From assembly GCF_051710625.1 (NCBI RefSeq), contig NZ_JBPESN010000023.1, positions 1-33,682 on the forward strand: 33,682 nt of DNA. Direction: 5' to 3'. A program made the position numbers and the translations under genes. The stretch is from JBPESN01 sp051710625. Its GTDB lineage: Bacteria; Pseudomonadota; Gammaproteobacteria; Enterobacterales; Enterobacteriaceae. The notes below the pieces were generated by a model. That model was given only the letters and a program-made list of their open reading frames with translations, was not told the origin of the DNA and made no database searches. Positions 1-8,692 of this stretch are shown one piece after another (position 1 is the first letter of the stretch; every line of letters starts with the position of its first letter).

Positions 1-2
1 TT

Positions 3-452
3 GCGGTTGTTCTTGATCTGGTCGCGAGGAAACCGGTGGGCTGGGCTATGTCATTCTCCCCGGACAGCAGACTGACCATCAAAGCACTGGAAATGGCATG
101 GGAAACGCGTGGTAAACCAGCCGGAGTGATGTTCCACAGCGATCAGGGTAGCCACTATACGAGCAGGTAGTTCTGACAGTTGCTGTGGCGTTACCGGATC
201 AAACAAAGCATGAGTCGGCGGGGGAACTATTGGGATAACAGTCCGATGAAGCGCTTCTTCAGAAGTCTAAAAAATGAGTGGATACCGGTAACGTGCTACA
301 TAAGCTTCAGCGGAGCAGCTCATGAAATTACCGACTATATCGTGGGACATTACAGCGCACTCAGGCCGCATGAATATAACGGTGAGTTGCCACCAAAGGA
401 ATCAGAAAATAGATACTAGAAAAACGCTAACGCGGTGGCCAGTTTTAGTTGA
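3..452 (+). pseudogene. IS3-family transposase OrfB, C-terminal part, broken
   Basis: This is the end of an IS3-family OrfB with a DDE (rve) integrase core; the beginning lies outside the window. Reading frame 3 gives AVVLDLVARKPVGWAMSFSP, then the FHSDQGSHYTS segment with the second catalytic Asp, then SRRGNYWDNSPMKRFFRSLK, which holds the last acidic-residue region, and the typical RPHEYNGELPP end. Three in-frame stops break it: TAG at 168, TGA at 174 (where relatives read roughly RQFRQLLW) and TAG at 417 (a Trp in relatives). All three fit single C-to-T or G-to-A changes. The natural stop is TGA at 450-452, just inside the right terminal repeat. The element cannot make its own transposase. 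Family assignment is firm; the exact IS name was not checked. Confidence 0.9.
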
Positions 453-460
453 CCACTACA
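436..460. repeat. Right terminal inverted repeat of the IS3-family element
   Basis: The last 25 bases of the element end in GACCACTACA. Reverse-complemented, they match the 25 bases at 33557-33581 in 19 of 25 positions, both starting TGTAGTGG and ending TGGCCA. This marks where IS sequence stops and chromosomal sequence begins at 461. Confidence 0.8.
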
Positions 461-1204
461 CGGGGCGGCAAACGCAACATTCAGGTTACAACGCTTGCCT
501 CATTATAAACCCTATTGTGCGTCAGGGTATCCCCCAGCGCATGTCATTTCGCCTATGTGCGACAAGGTCCGTGCTAATGTTATGTCAATGCCGGGCCACT
601 CGGGCCGTAAACGTTTCCCGGCGTCAGACTGGCGAGACAAGCCGCCGAGAGTCACATAAGAATGCTTTAAAAAAGTTTCATGGCAATAAGAATTATCACG
701 GCGCTTAATTCGTGGAAAACGTTACTTTTTTCGAGATAATAAAGAGCGCACGTTTGGATATCAGTAATAATATTTTGCGCCAACACGTCATATTCAGTCG
801 GGATAGGAAAACACTGGCTTACTCCAGCAAAGCATTTAATATAATGCGTCAGCTGACGATACCCATTAGGATTATGTTTTTATTTCTTCCAAAACAACAA
901 CAATTAATGTCAGATACCGTTTTCGTTGTTTGATAACACCAACCGGGCGCCAATATATCCCCTCTGGGCTTCTCGTTTGCTTGTTTTCTAAAAGGAGATT
1001 CGGCGTTAAATCCGCTTTCAGCGCCAAGGCGCATCACGTATAGGTGTGCAGTAATTAACGCAATAGTATATTTACCTTTCTTACAGCCTGTTAGTGTCCT
1101 GCGCAGTGAATGTCATACGTTGCAATGACTCAATAAGCGCTGCGTTAAATAATATTTTTCTCCCGCCAAGCGGGTAGACTTATTCTTTTGAACAGGAGAT
1201 TTTC
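461..1204. other. 744-base stretch without a recognisable gene
   Basis: Several short open frames exist here, the longest 73 codons at 712-933 on the plus strand. None has recognisable homology or a convincing ribosome binding site. In E. coli, nagZ would lie beyond thiK; I found no trace of it on either strand. The composition becomes more AT-rich towards 700-1200. The last ~60 bases contain the ribosome binding site of the next gene (AGGAG at 1195-1199). Most likely this is decayed sequence next to the IS. Confidence 0.5.
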
Positions 1205-2119
1205 ATGCGAAGGATCACGATATCACTGCTATTTATCCTTGTTTGTTTAACCTGGGGCACGACCTGGCTTGCCATGAAAATTGCGGTGGAAACCATTCCG
1301 CCATTATTTGCGACCGGCATGCGTTTCATGGCCGCCTCGCCGCTGCTTATTATTATGGCCTGGGTGACCCGTGTGCCATTACTTTTTTCTCGCGGGCAGC
1401 GTCTTTTTCAATGTGCCGTGACGGTATTTTATTTCGCTATTCCGTTTTCGCTAATGATTTACGGCGAGCAAACCGTGAGTTCCGGGCTGGCGTTGGTGAT
1501 TTTCGCCAACATGCCGGTGGCGGTGCTTATTGCCTCGCTGCTGCTTTTGAAGGAAAAAACCTGCAGACTACAGATACTGGGATTAGTGCTGGCCATTGCC
1601 TCGCTGACCGTGGTGCTGCTAAGCGAAGCGAAGGAGACCAACCGCTGCCACTGGCAGGACGCCCTGACCCTGCTCGCCCCACTAATCATGCATGCGATTA
1701 TGTATACACTTTGCAAGCAGCGCGGCAGCCGCGTGGCAATGCTGACCTTCAATGCGCCACCTTGCGCCGCCGCGGGTCTCGCATTGATAGTTGGCGGCTG
1801 GTTCCTAGAGCACCCCCGCTGGCAAGATTTTTCTTCCAAATCGATAAAGGCAACGCTCTATTTGGGCGTGGTGGCAGGGGTGTTTGGTATTCTGTGTTAT
1901 TTTGCGCTACAGAAGAAAGGCAGCGCCTTCCAGGCTTCCACGGTTTTCTTGCTTTTTCCGGTTATCGCGCTGTTGCTGGAAAACGCCCTTTATGGCTATA
2001 CGCTGTCGCCGGTCTCGCGCCTGATGCTGTTGCCGCTCAGCGCCGGGATTTTATTGACGCTGCTGTATCGCAACGCGATGCCACGTCTGAACGCCGGTGA
2101 TCGACATGTTACGCTTTGA
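1205..2119 (+). CDS. EamA/DMT-superfamily transporter
   Basis: A 304-residue inner-membrane protein of the drug/metabolite transporter superfamily, with two EamA repeats. The sequence shows about ten hydrophobic segments in two blocks (roughly residues 5-135 and 155-290). It has the family's early LTWGTTWLAMKIAVETIPP motif and the LLLKEK loop near residue 115 that closes the first repeat. Length is normal. ATG at 1205 is preceded by AGGAG at a good distance. The substrate cannot be told; relatives export amino acids or metabolites. It is convergent with broken thiK and stands where E. coli has nagZ, so it looks like an insertion or rearrangement. It appears intact. Confidence 0.8.
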   Translation: MRRITISLLFILVCLTWGTTWLAMKIAVETIPPLFATGMRFMAASPLLIIMAWVTRVPLLFSRGQRLFQCAVTVFYFAIPFSLMIYGEQTVSSGLALVIFANMPVAVLIASLLLLKEKTCRLQILGLVLAIASLTVVLLSEAKETNRCHWQDALTLLAPLIMHAIMYTLCKQRGSRVAMLTFNAPPCAAAGLALIVGGWFLEHPRWQDFSSKSIKATLYLGVVAGVFGILCYFALQKKGSAFQASTVFLLFPVIALLLENALYGYTLSPVSRLMLLPLSAGILLTLLYRNAMPRLNAGDRHVTL

Positions 2120-2208
2120 AACCGGCGAGAAGGCCGCTTTCCGGCAAGCGGCGCGCGGAGGTTGACGATTGCGCAAGCGCACAATGCCATGCGGCTTAGC
2201 CCGGCAAA

Positions 2209-3045
2209 TTAAAATAGCGGCGCCGCCAGGGCGATAAAATCGCGAGTATCGCTTTGGTGCCAGCGCGTCTCATACCACAGCAGCATCAAATAATTGACCC
2301 AGGGGATCCAGGCGTCAACCTGCCGGCGCAAACGACAGTATGCAAGACCCAGCATTTGCCGCACATAGTCGGCCAGCACCCCCTCACGGTTTGCCACCGG
2401 CAGCATATTGCCGCAAAACAATGCCGCCAGCTCCAACGCCACATCGCCATCACCAGCATACTCCCAGTCGATAAGCGCTAAAGACCGGTCCGCCTACTGC
2501 AGCACATTGCCTTGATGCACATCCATATGCAACAGCACCTGATGCAGGATCGCCGGCGGACGCCGGTGTAAAAATCGCCGCTGCAACCTCAACCACAACC
2601 AGGCCGGCGAACAGCGTGCCGGACGCTGCTCTGCCAATAACGTGCATAGCGCGCTGGCAGATCTAACGGATACCCGCGGCGCCGGCGTTGATGCAACGTC
2701 GCCAGCGTCGCCGCCAAGGTGCCCGCCGTCAAGCGCGTGCCGCCGGTCTCGTACGTCCAAGGGCTCGCCCGGCAGCCAGTCCGCCAGCAGCCAGCCGGCG
2801 CGGGTAACCCCGCGGACACGGCGCCAGACCGCTGCCGTTTATAGACCGCGTAACAGGCGGAACTCTCAACGCTGATTAACGCCCAGCTGCGTTTTCTGCC
2901 CGCTGGTGCCGCGCGCCAGCACATCAAACCCGGCCCCCTGCAGCCGCCAGCTTTCGCCGGTCAGGACGCTGGCCGGCTGAGGGTTTGCCCCCCTCCGTCA
3001 GCGCAGGCGGCAGGCAATGCGCCAGCGCCAATCGCGGGGCAACAT
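2209..3045 (-). pseudogene. thiK: Thiamine kinase, broken
   Basis: Remains of ThiK (YcfN), which phosphorylates thiamine in salvage. Recognisable pieces, in order on the minus strand, are a segment like LTGESWRLQG, ADWLPGEP (VDYLPGE in E. coli), the kinase catalytic motif HMDVHQGNVLQ, LIDWEYAGDGDVALELAA, and the end RRQVDAWIPWVNYL...DTRDFIALA. The pieces lie in different frames. An in-frame TAG follows NVLQ near 2493, and another stop falls near 2875. A frame break near the N-terminus lies by a run of G in GGAGGGGGGC. The expected ATG (3045-3043) overlaps the lpoB stop codon as TGATG, as in a coupled operon. Several independent lesions make this a clear pseudogene. Confidence 0.88.
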
Positions 3046-3629
3046 CAGCCTTGAGCAACGCCGTTACCGGACCAGATAATCTCGCCGGTTTGCACCAGCA
3101 TCAGTTGAAGCTCGAGCGTTGGCTGCTTCACGTCGCCGGCGGCAGCGCTATAAAGCACATATTGCGCGTTAAGATAGCGCGCCATCCCCACCGCTTTGCT
3201 GCGCGATTCCAGACTGTCGTCCGCAGAAAGTCCCAGCGTCTGGCGTGCCGCGTTCAATTGGTTAGTGCCGACAACCTGAAATTTCCCGCTGGCGTCCGCA
3301 ATCAGGCGGGTGAGCACCGCCGTGGCTTTACCGGTCTGCACGCTGCCGTTGGTGGCATTTTTCATGGTGTTGACCAGCAGCACGCTGCCGTCGTTGATTC
3401 CCTCTACCGCCAGCATTTGCTGCACCAGAGGCGACAGGCTGGCCTGCCAGTCTATGGTCTTGATTTTTGGCGGCATGGGCACCGGTTCGCTAATGGCCGG
3501 CGGCGGCTGTACCGGAACCGAAACCGGTGGTGGAATGGGTTCGATGGGCGCCGGCGGCGGCACGGGCTTTCGGGAGGTACAGCTGGCCAGTACCAGCGCC
3601 GCGAGGACGATTAAGGCTCTCTTTTTCAT
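3045..3629 (-). CDS. lpoB: Penicillin-binding protein activator LpoB
   Basis: A 194-residue outer-membrane lipoprotein that activates PBP1b for peptidoglycan synthesis (known for the E. coli family). The sequence shows a short signal peptide with lipobox LASC (Cys at about residue 17), then a Pro-rich linker of about 35 residues that lets the protein span the periplasm. The globular domain follows, with conserved GSVLLVNTMKNATNG, GLSADDSLESRSKAVGMAR and ELQLMLVQTGEIIWSGNG near the end. It is slightly shorter than E. coli LpoB (213), mainly in the linker. It lies between two pseudogenes, ycfL upstream and thiK downstream, yet shows no lesion, which suggests selection to keep it. Confidence 0.93.
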   Translation of the reverse strand: MKKRALIVLAALVLASCTSRKPVPPPAPIEPIPPPVSVPVQPPPAISEPVPMPPKIKTIDWQASLSPLVQQMLAVEGINDGSVLLVNTMKNATNGSVQTGKATAVLTRLIADASGKFQVVGTNQLNAARQTLGLSADDSLESRSKAVGMARYLNAQYVLYSAAAGDVKQPTLELQLMLVQTGEIIWSGNGVAQG

Positions 3630-3639
3630 TGTAGACTCG

Positions 3640-3894
3640 ACGTTGCCCCTTTATTGCAAAGACAAATAGAGACAGACGGACGTGTTTCGCCTCCAGATTA
3701 CCATTCACCGCTTGCACTCGCGCTTCGCCGTTAGGCGGTACGATGAGCGTGCGCGTGACGGTAATGCCGGCGCTGAGCACCGCCGGATCCATCACCAGCG
3801 ATTGCTGGTAATGGATGACAAGGGCAGGATCGCCGCTGCCGCCGCTACAGCCGGCGAGCAGCTATAGCGCCACTCCCCAGGCTGCTAAACGCAT
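3640..3894 (-). pseudogene. ycfL: YcfL lipoprotein, broken
   Basis: A remnant of the YcfL family of small lipoproteins (about 125 residues in E. coli; function poorly known). From the ATG at 3894 the frame reads MRLAAWGVAL, then TAG near 3864 (probably a former Leu codon) inside the signal peptide, then LLAGCSGG with the lipobox Cys. QSLVMDPAVLSAGI is the conserved N-terminal motif. It is joined to a piece that matches the family's C-terminus (TLIVPPNGEAR...HVRLSLFV), so about 35 central residues, including the usual YRFYWYD motif, are missing. The normal end is also lost and the frame runs on towards lpoB. Confidence 0.8.
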
Positions 3895-3910
3895 GTTTTT
3901 CCCCAACGCA

Positions 3911-4258
3911 TCAGGCCACCAGCGGTCCAAGCGGTTTACCGCCCAAAAGATGCATATGCAAATGATAAACTTCCTGACCGCCGTGGCGGTTGCAATTCAC
4001 GATCAACCGGTAGCCCTCCTCATCGATGCCCTCTTGCCGGGCGATTTTCGCTGCGACGGTGAACAAGCGCCCCAGCGCTGCTTCATCGTCGGCGGTGACA
4101 TCATTGGCAGTGGGGATGAGTGCGTTAGTGACAATTAAAATATGGCTGGGCGCCTTGGGGCTGATGTCGCGAAAAGCGGTAACCAAATCATCCTGATAGA
4201 AAATATCAGCGGGAATTTCCCGGCGGATAATTTTACTGAAAATAGTTTCTTCGGCCAT
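3911..4258 (-). CDS. hinT: HIT-family purine nucleoside phosphoramidase HinT
   Basis: A 115-residue cytoplasmic hydrolase of purine-nucleoside phosphoramidates and aminoacyl-adenylates. The histidine triad is complete near the C-terminus: YHLHMHLLGG with His99, His101 (the nucleophile in the family) and His103. FSKIIRREIPADIFY and DISPKAPSHILI are also typical. Length is close to E. coli's 119. The ATG is preceded by AAGGAA. In E. coli fhuE lies between ptsG and hinT; here it is absent and the two are 238 bases apart. Confidence 0.95.
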   Translation of the reverse strand: MAEETIFSKIIRREIPADIFYQDDLVTAFRDISPKAPSHILIVTNALIPTANDVTADDEAALGRLFTVAAKIARQEGIDEEGYRLIVNCNRHGGQEVYHLHMHLLGGKPLGPLVA

Positions 4259-4392
4259 GACGGCGTTCCTTGTTTCCTGACTGATTGGTCACGGGAGTAT
4301 GAGTGAGGAGCCTCCTACTTTTCAACCGGCCGCGTCATTAAAATAAATTTGTTAAACGTACAGTGGCGACGTGGACGTATTAATCATAGCAA

Positions 4393-4416
4393 ACAAGGAG
4401 GCTTTCGCCTCCTTGT
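4393..4416 (-). terminator. Hairpin terminator downstream of ptsG
   Basis: A perfect 10-bp stem (ACAAGGAGGC) with a four-base loop, GAAA on the minus strand. It lies 80 bases after the ptsG stop. On the minus strand it is followed only by TTTG, so the U tract is weak. Its position between ptsG and hinT fits a stop signal for ptsG. Confidence 0.65.
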
Positions 4417-4496
4417 ACCAAATAAAATTTGCCACCGCGGGCGAGCATGGATTCACTGTGGCGCATGCAGGCTGCGCCAGCATGCGCCGGCGCGGG

Positions 4497-5920
4497 TTAT
4501 ATCGCTTGCCGCAAACAGTCATCCATTTCGGTTTTCAAATTATCCGATTGGGTACCAAAAATCGTTTGTACGCCGGAACCTACCACGACCACACCGCGGG
4601 TGCCCAGCTGTTTCAGACCGGCCTGATCCACTTTCGCCACATCTGCCACGCTGATACGCAGCCGGGTGATACAGGCGTCAAGACTGGTGATATTGGCTTT
4701 GCCGCCGAAAGCTCTCACCAGCGCCGCGGCCCGTTCGCTGCCACTCTGGGATAGCGACTCAACGACCGCGACATCGCGCCCCGGCGTGTTTAGATTCAGC
4801 TTTACGATAAGCAGGCGGGACAAACTGTAATACACCAGACCATACGCTATTCCCACCAGCGGAAACAGCCAGATGCGGCTACTGTTGCCGCTGAGAACCA
4901 CAAAATCGATTAACTCATGGGAAAAACTGGTGCCGTCGCGCATGCCGAGCAGAATACACAACGGGAACGCCAGCCCGGCCATCAAGGCGTGAATGGCATA
5001 CAACACCGGCGCTACGAACATAAAGGAGAACTCGATTGGCTCGGTAATACCGGTCAAAAAGGCGGTCAACGCGGCGGAAATCATGAATACCGCCGACGCG
5101 GGCGCGATTCTCCGGCCGGGCGGTGTGCCAAATAGCAATGGCCGCGGCCGGCAGGCCATACATTTTAAACAAAAAGCCGCCCGAGAGCTTGCCGGCGGTG
5201 GGATCGCCCGTTATATAACGAGGAATATCACCATGAAAAACCTGACCGGCGGCATTAGTGAATTCACCTACCTGCATCTGGAAGGGGACATTCCAGATAT
5301 GGTGCAGGCCAAACGGCACCAGCGCCCACTCCACCACGCCATAAATCGCGAAGGCCATCATAGGATTCTGGTAGGCGGCCCAGTGGGAAAAATCCTGGAT
5401 AGCAGCGCTAATAGGCGGACAGATAAACGACAGCACCAGGCCGACCAGAATCGCCAACAGACTGGAGATAGTCGGCACAAAGCGTTTACCGGCAAAGAAA
5501 CCGAGATATTCCGGCAGCTCGATGCGCTAGAAGCGGTTAAACATCGACGCGGCGATGGCCCCGGCGATAATCCCCCCCCAAAACCCCCGTATCCGCCAGA
5601 TGTTTGACGGCGACCTCGTCTGTGCTCAAATGGAGAATTAACGGCGCCACGACAGCGATGCTTTTTACCATAATACCGTAGGCCACCACCGCCGCCAAAG
5701 CCGAAACGCCGTCGTTATGGGTAAAACCCAGCGCCACGCCAACCGCGAAAATCAGCGGCATATTGGTAAAAACCGCTCCTCCTGCCTCCGCCATGACATC
5801 CGAGACAACGGCCGCTAGCCAGCTAAATTCGGCGGAGCCTACCCCCAGTAAAATGCCGGCAACAGGCAACATTAGCGATTTACCGATTTTTTGCAGGTGC
5901 GCGAATGCATTCTGCAACAT
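4497..5920 (-). pseudogene. ptsG: Glucose PTS permease EIICB, broken
   Basis: PtsG imports and phosphorylates glucose across the inner membrane. Almost all of it can be aligned: EIIC membrane domain (KHLADTGVLGG, GLHHIWNVPFQMQ, ITEPIEFSFMFVAP) and the EIIB domain with the phosphorylated Cys in LDACITRLR. From ATG 5920 there is an in-frame loss of about five codons (MLPV-AGILLG, where E. coli has SVLPI between). A G run of eight near 5570 then shifts the frame after GVLGG. A TAG near 5529 replaces the Tyr of NRFYRI. A one-base insertion near 5117 shifts the frame at VGGI/MISAAL. AGGAGT precedes the start. With at least three independent lesions, no working glucose transporter can come from it. 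Confidence 0.93.
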
Positions 5921-6240
5921 GTTTTTTTCACTCCTGAAGCAGAATCGTGGTGCATCAGACGCCGCGTCGGGAGCAAACCGGTGCTGGAACCTGTGGATAG
6001 ACGTTATTACCCTGAAAAAGAAAGCGCCCGGGCTCAACCGGCATTTTAGACCTATATCAGGTCACTGTATTTACGACGCCGCCGTGCGCGACGGCGGCCA
6101 GATGGCGGACAGCAGCAGACGCTCGCGGTGGCGCCGCGCTGCCGGACATTTGCCGTTCGATCCACACGGGTATAGTTGCGCGCAAAAGTAACACCATTTA
6201 ATATTTATTTCAAGTCAAATAATAAGGTAGTTGATTTACA
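5921..6240. other. Upstream region of ptsG, between tatD and ptsG
   Basis: A 320-base stretch with no coding region I can support. The ptsG ribosome binding site (AGGAGT) lies about 12 bases before its ATG. I found no clear CRP or Mlc box of the kind known upstream of E. coli ptsG. The end next to tatD (about 6190-6240) is AT-rich. Regulation is probably decayed along with ptsG. Confidence 0.4.
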
Positions 6241-7038
6241 TCAGCTGGCGTCGAGGTAGGGTTGCACGTCGACGTGGAACAAACGATCGAAATTGGCGGT
6301 GGTAGCGGCCGCCAACTGCGTTAGGAAGACCCCTTTCAGTGTCGCCATATACTCCGCCACATCACGCACATAAGCCGGCTGATTCTCTTTGCCGCGGTAA
6401 GGTACCGGCGCCAGATAGGGAGAGTCGGTTTCCACCAGTAGCCGATCCAGGGGAACAAAGCGCGCCGCCTCGCGCAGCGCCTCGGCGTTGCGGAAGGTGA
6501 CAATCCCGGAGAACGAGATGTAAAAGCCCAGGTCCAACAGCGCTTTGGCCGTCGCGCGGTCTTCAGTGAAGCAGTGCAATACGCCGCCGCATTCATGGGC
6601 CTGCTCCTCACGGAGAATGGCTAGCGTGTCTTCGCACGCGCTGCGGGTGTGCACGATTACCGGTTTATTCAGCGCGCGCGCCACGCGGATATGTTCGCGG
6701 AACACCGCCTGCTGCTGCGCCTTATTATCCTGCTGATAATAGTAATCCAAACCGGTTTCACCGAGCGCTACCACGCCCTCCCCCGCCGCCAGACGCCGCA
6801 GGTCGGCGAAATCGTAAGGCTCATCGAGATTCAGGGGATGGATGCCGCAGGAAAACAGCACATCATCGCGGCGGCCTATCATTGCCGTCATGGCATGAAA
6901 GCCGGGGAGCGTAGTACATACCGCCAGCATCAACTTCACATCGCGCGCGCGGGCCTTGTCGGCGACATCCGCCACATCCCGGTGCAGCGTTTGATAATCC
7001 AGGCCATCGAGATGGCAGTGGGAATCGACCAGAAACAT
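6241..7038 (-). CDS. ycfH: TatD-family metal-dependent hydrolase (YcfH)
   Basis: A 265-residue TIM-barrel metal hydrolase of the TatD family; relatives show DNase activity, but the physiological role of YcfH is uncertain. Metal ligands are visible: His7 and His9 in DSHCHL, Glu in ALGETGLDYYY, His in VIVHTR, His in GVLHCFTE, and Asp in LLVETDSPYLAP. Length equals E. coli YcfH. It is the last gene of the run mltG-tmk-holB-ycfH, 20 bases after holB. It appears intact. Confidence 0.93.
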   Translation of the reverse strand: MFLVDSHCHLDGLDYQTLHRDVADVADKARARDVKLMLAVCTTLPGFHAMTAMIGRRDDVLFSCGIHPLNLDEPYDFADLRRLAAGEGVVALGETGLDYYYQQDNKAQQQAVFREHIRVARALNKPVIVHTRSACEDTLAILREEQAHECGGVLHCFTEDRATAKALLDLGFYISFSGIVTFRNAEALREAARFVPLDRLLVETDSPYLAPVPYRGKENQPAYVRDVAEYMATLKGVFLTQLAAATTANFDRLFHVDVQPYLDAS

Positions 7039-7058
7039 AGTTTAACCTTTTTTTTATA

Positions 7059-8054
7059 TCACAAGGAAACGCAGGCATCCGGCACACCTTGCTCCCAATT
7101 GAGCAAGTAGTGGGTCAGCAAGAGTTCGCGATTGACGCCGCTTATCTCCTGGCACTGACGCAGGCATTGCAGCCACTGTTGCCACTGCGCGTGTAGTACC
7201 TCGGCCGGCCAGCGCGCGGCCAGCGCGGCCACCAGCTCCGCCCTGTCGGCGTTGACCAGAGAGGCCTGCGCGCCCTGCTGCCATTTCAGCGCATCGGTCA
7301 GCAGGCTGAGGAGCCAATGCAGCGGCCCATCATCTTTATCCCGGTTTAGCGCCGGCAAGAGCGTTAAAAAGTCGCCGGTGCCGTGGGCCTCGTGCAGCGC
7401 CGCGCACAGCGCCAGCCGCTCCTGCCAACACGCCGGCTGAAGTAACGCTTCCGCCGCCAGTGGCGCGTTAGCGCACAGCCGCAGCGCGGTGCAAGCAGAC
7501 AATGTGTCGTCAAAACCCGCCTGTCGTAACCAGCGCAGGCCCAGCGCCTCATCAGGAGCTGGCAGCGGCCAATAGAGACAGCGGCTTCTGAGCGTCGGCA
7601 ACAGGCGCGACGGTGTCTGGCAGCCCAGCAGAAAATAGGTGTCTGCCGGCGGCTCTTCCAGTGTTTTCAGTAGCGCGTTGGCTGCTTGCTCAGTGAGCAG
7701 CTCGACGTGGGGCAGCCAGACCACCTTTACCCCTCCCTGACGGGAGCGGCCATACACGCTGTCGATAATGGCGCGAATGTTATCCACCCCCAGACTTTGG
7801 CGGCCTTTTTCCGGCTCCGGCTGATAAAAGTCAGGATGGTTGCCGGCCATCATCAGCCGGCAGCTGTGGCAAACGCCGCAGCTCTTGCTACCATCCGGCT
7901 GCCGGCACATCAGCCAGCGGCTCAGCGCATAGCATAACGACGCCGCGCCGTTGCCAGGCTGGCTGTGCAACAGCAAAGCATGATGCCCACTCGCCTGCTG
8001 GTAGAGCGCCAGGATTTGCCGATAGGGGCCGTTTAGCCAGGGATACCATTTCAT
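7059..8054 (-). CDS. holB: DNA polymerase III subunit delta prime
   Basis: The delta-prime subunit of the clamp loader (AAA+ fold without ATPase activity), which opens the sliding clamp on DNA. I chose ATG 8054, giving 331 residues beginning MKWYPWL, because E. coli HolB begins MRWYPWL and because this ATG overlaps the tmk stop as ATGA. The frame could extend to 8081. The zinc module is visible (SCGVCHSC), as are the family motifs TEQAANALLKTLEEPP and TLRSRC. The C-terminal GVNRELLLTHYLL matches the collar domain. The overlap suggests coupled translation with tmk. Confidence 0.94.
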   Translation of the reverse strand: MKWYPWLNGPYRQILALYQQASGHHALLLHSQPGNGAASLCYALSRWLMCRQPDGSKSCGVCHSCRLMMAGNHPDFYQPEPEKGRQSLGVDNIRAIIDSVYGRSRQGGVKVVWLPHVELLTEQAANALLKTLEEPPADTYFLLGCQTPSRLLPTLRSRCLYWPLPAPDEALGLRWLRQAGFDDTLSACTALRLCANAPLAAEALLQPACWQERLALCAALHEAHGTGDFLTLLPALNRDKDDGPLHWLLSLLTDALKWQQGAQASLVNADRAELVAALAARWPAEVLHAQWQQWLQCLRQCQEISGVNRELLLTHYLLNWEQGVPDACVSL

Positions 8055-8692
8055 GGCGATGGTGCCTGGGCCCGCAACCATTGCGTCAGTTGATGACGAA
8101 GCGCGGCGCTCACCACAGCGAGCGGCTGACTGGCATCAAGGGTGACGATGCGATCGTCCGCCGCCGCCAGCGCCTGATAACGTGCGCGGGTGCGATCGAA
8201 GAACGCCAGCGATTCCACCTCGACGCGATCCAGCTCGCCGCGGGCGCCGGCGCGGGCCAAACCGAGCGCCGGCGGGATATCGAGGTACAGCGTCAAATGG
8301 GGACGAAAATCCCTCAGTACCGCATCGCGCAGGGTTTGCAACAGACGCGCATCCATACCGCGTCCCCCACCTTGATAAGCCTGGGAGGAAAGATCGTGGC
8401 GGTCGCCCACTACCCAGGCGCCTCGAGCCAGCGCCGGCTTGATAACGCCTTCCACCAGCTGTACCCGCGCGGCGTAGAGCATGAGCAATTCTGCACGGTC
8501 GGTCACAGGCTCCTCGCCTACCCCGTCTTTGATAAGCGTACGCAGCACCTCCGCCAGGGGCGTGCCGCCCGGCTCGCGGGTAAAAACGACATCGCGAATG
8601 CCCTGCTCCCGCAGGACGTCAACCACCTGCGCGATGGCGCTGGTTTTGCCGGCGCCTTCCAGGCCTTCAATCACGATGAATTTACTGTTCAT
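8051..8692 (-). CDS. tmk: Thymidylate kinase
   Basis: A 213-residue kinase that converts dTMP to dTDP for DNA synthesis. It has the P-loop IEGLEGAGKT at residues 7-16, the DR motif in VVGDRHDLSSQAYQGGGRG, the FTREPGGTPLAE segment, and the usual YLDIPP strand. I chose ATG 8692 because MNSKFIVIEGLEGAGKT aligns with the family start; upstream codons of the frame belong to mltG. It overlaps the end of mltG by 11 bases and holB by 4, a tightly coupled operon. Confidence 0.95.
   Translation of the reverse strand: MNSKFIVIEGLEGAGKTSAIAQVVDVLREQGIRDVVFTREPGGTPLAEVLRTLIKDGVGEEPVTDRAELLMLYAARVQLVEGVIKPALARGAWVVGDRHDLSSQAYQGGGRGMDARLLQTLRDAVLRDFRPHLTLYLDIPPALGLARAGARGELDRVEVESLAFFDRTRARYQALAAADDRIVTLDASQPLAVVSAALRHQLTQWLRAQAPSP

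Noticed and set aside
1243..2100. 285-codon plus-strand frame inside the EamA gene
   Set aside because: It is the +2 shadow of the exporter, rich in Arg and Cys with no family motif.
2985..3614. 209-codon plus-strand frame over lpoB
   Set aside because: It is antisense to lpoB, which has a lipobox and clear homology.
4993..5607. 204-codon plus-strand frame opposite ptsG
   Set aside because: It is antisense to a recognisable ptsG remnant and has no ribosome site.
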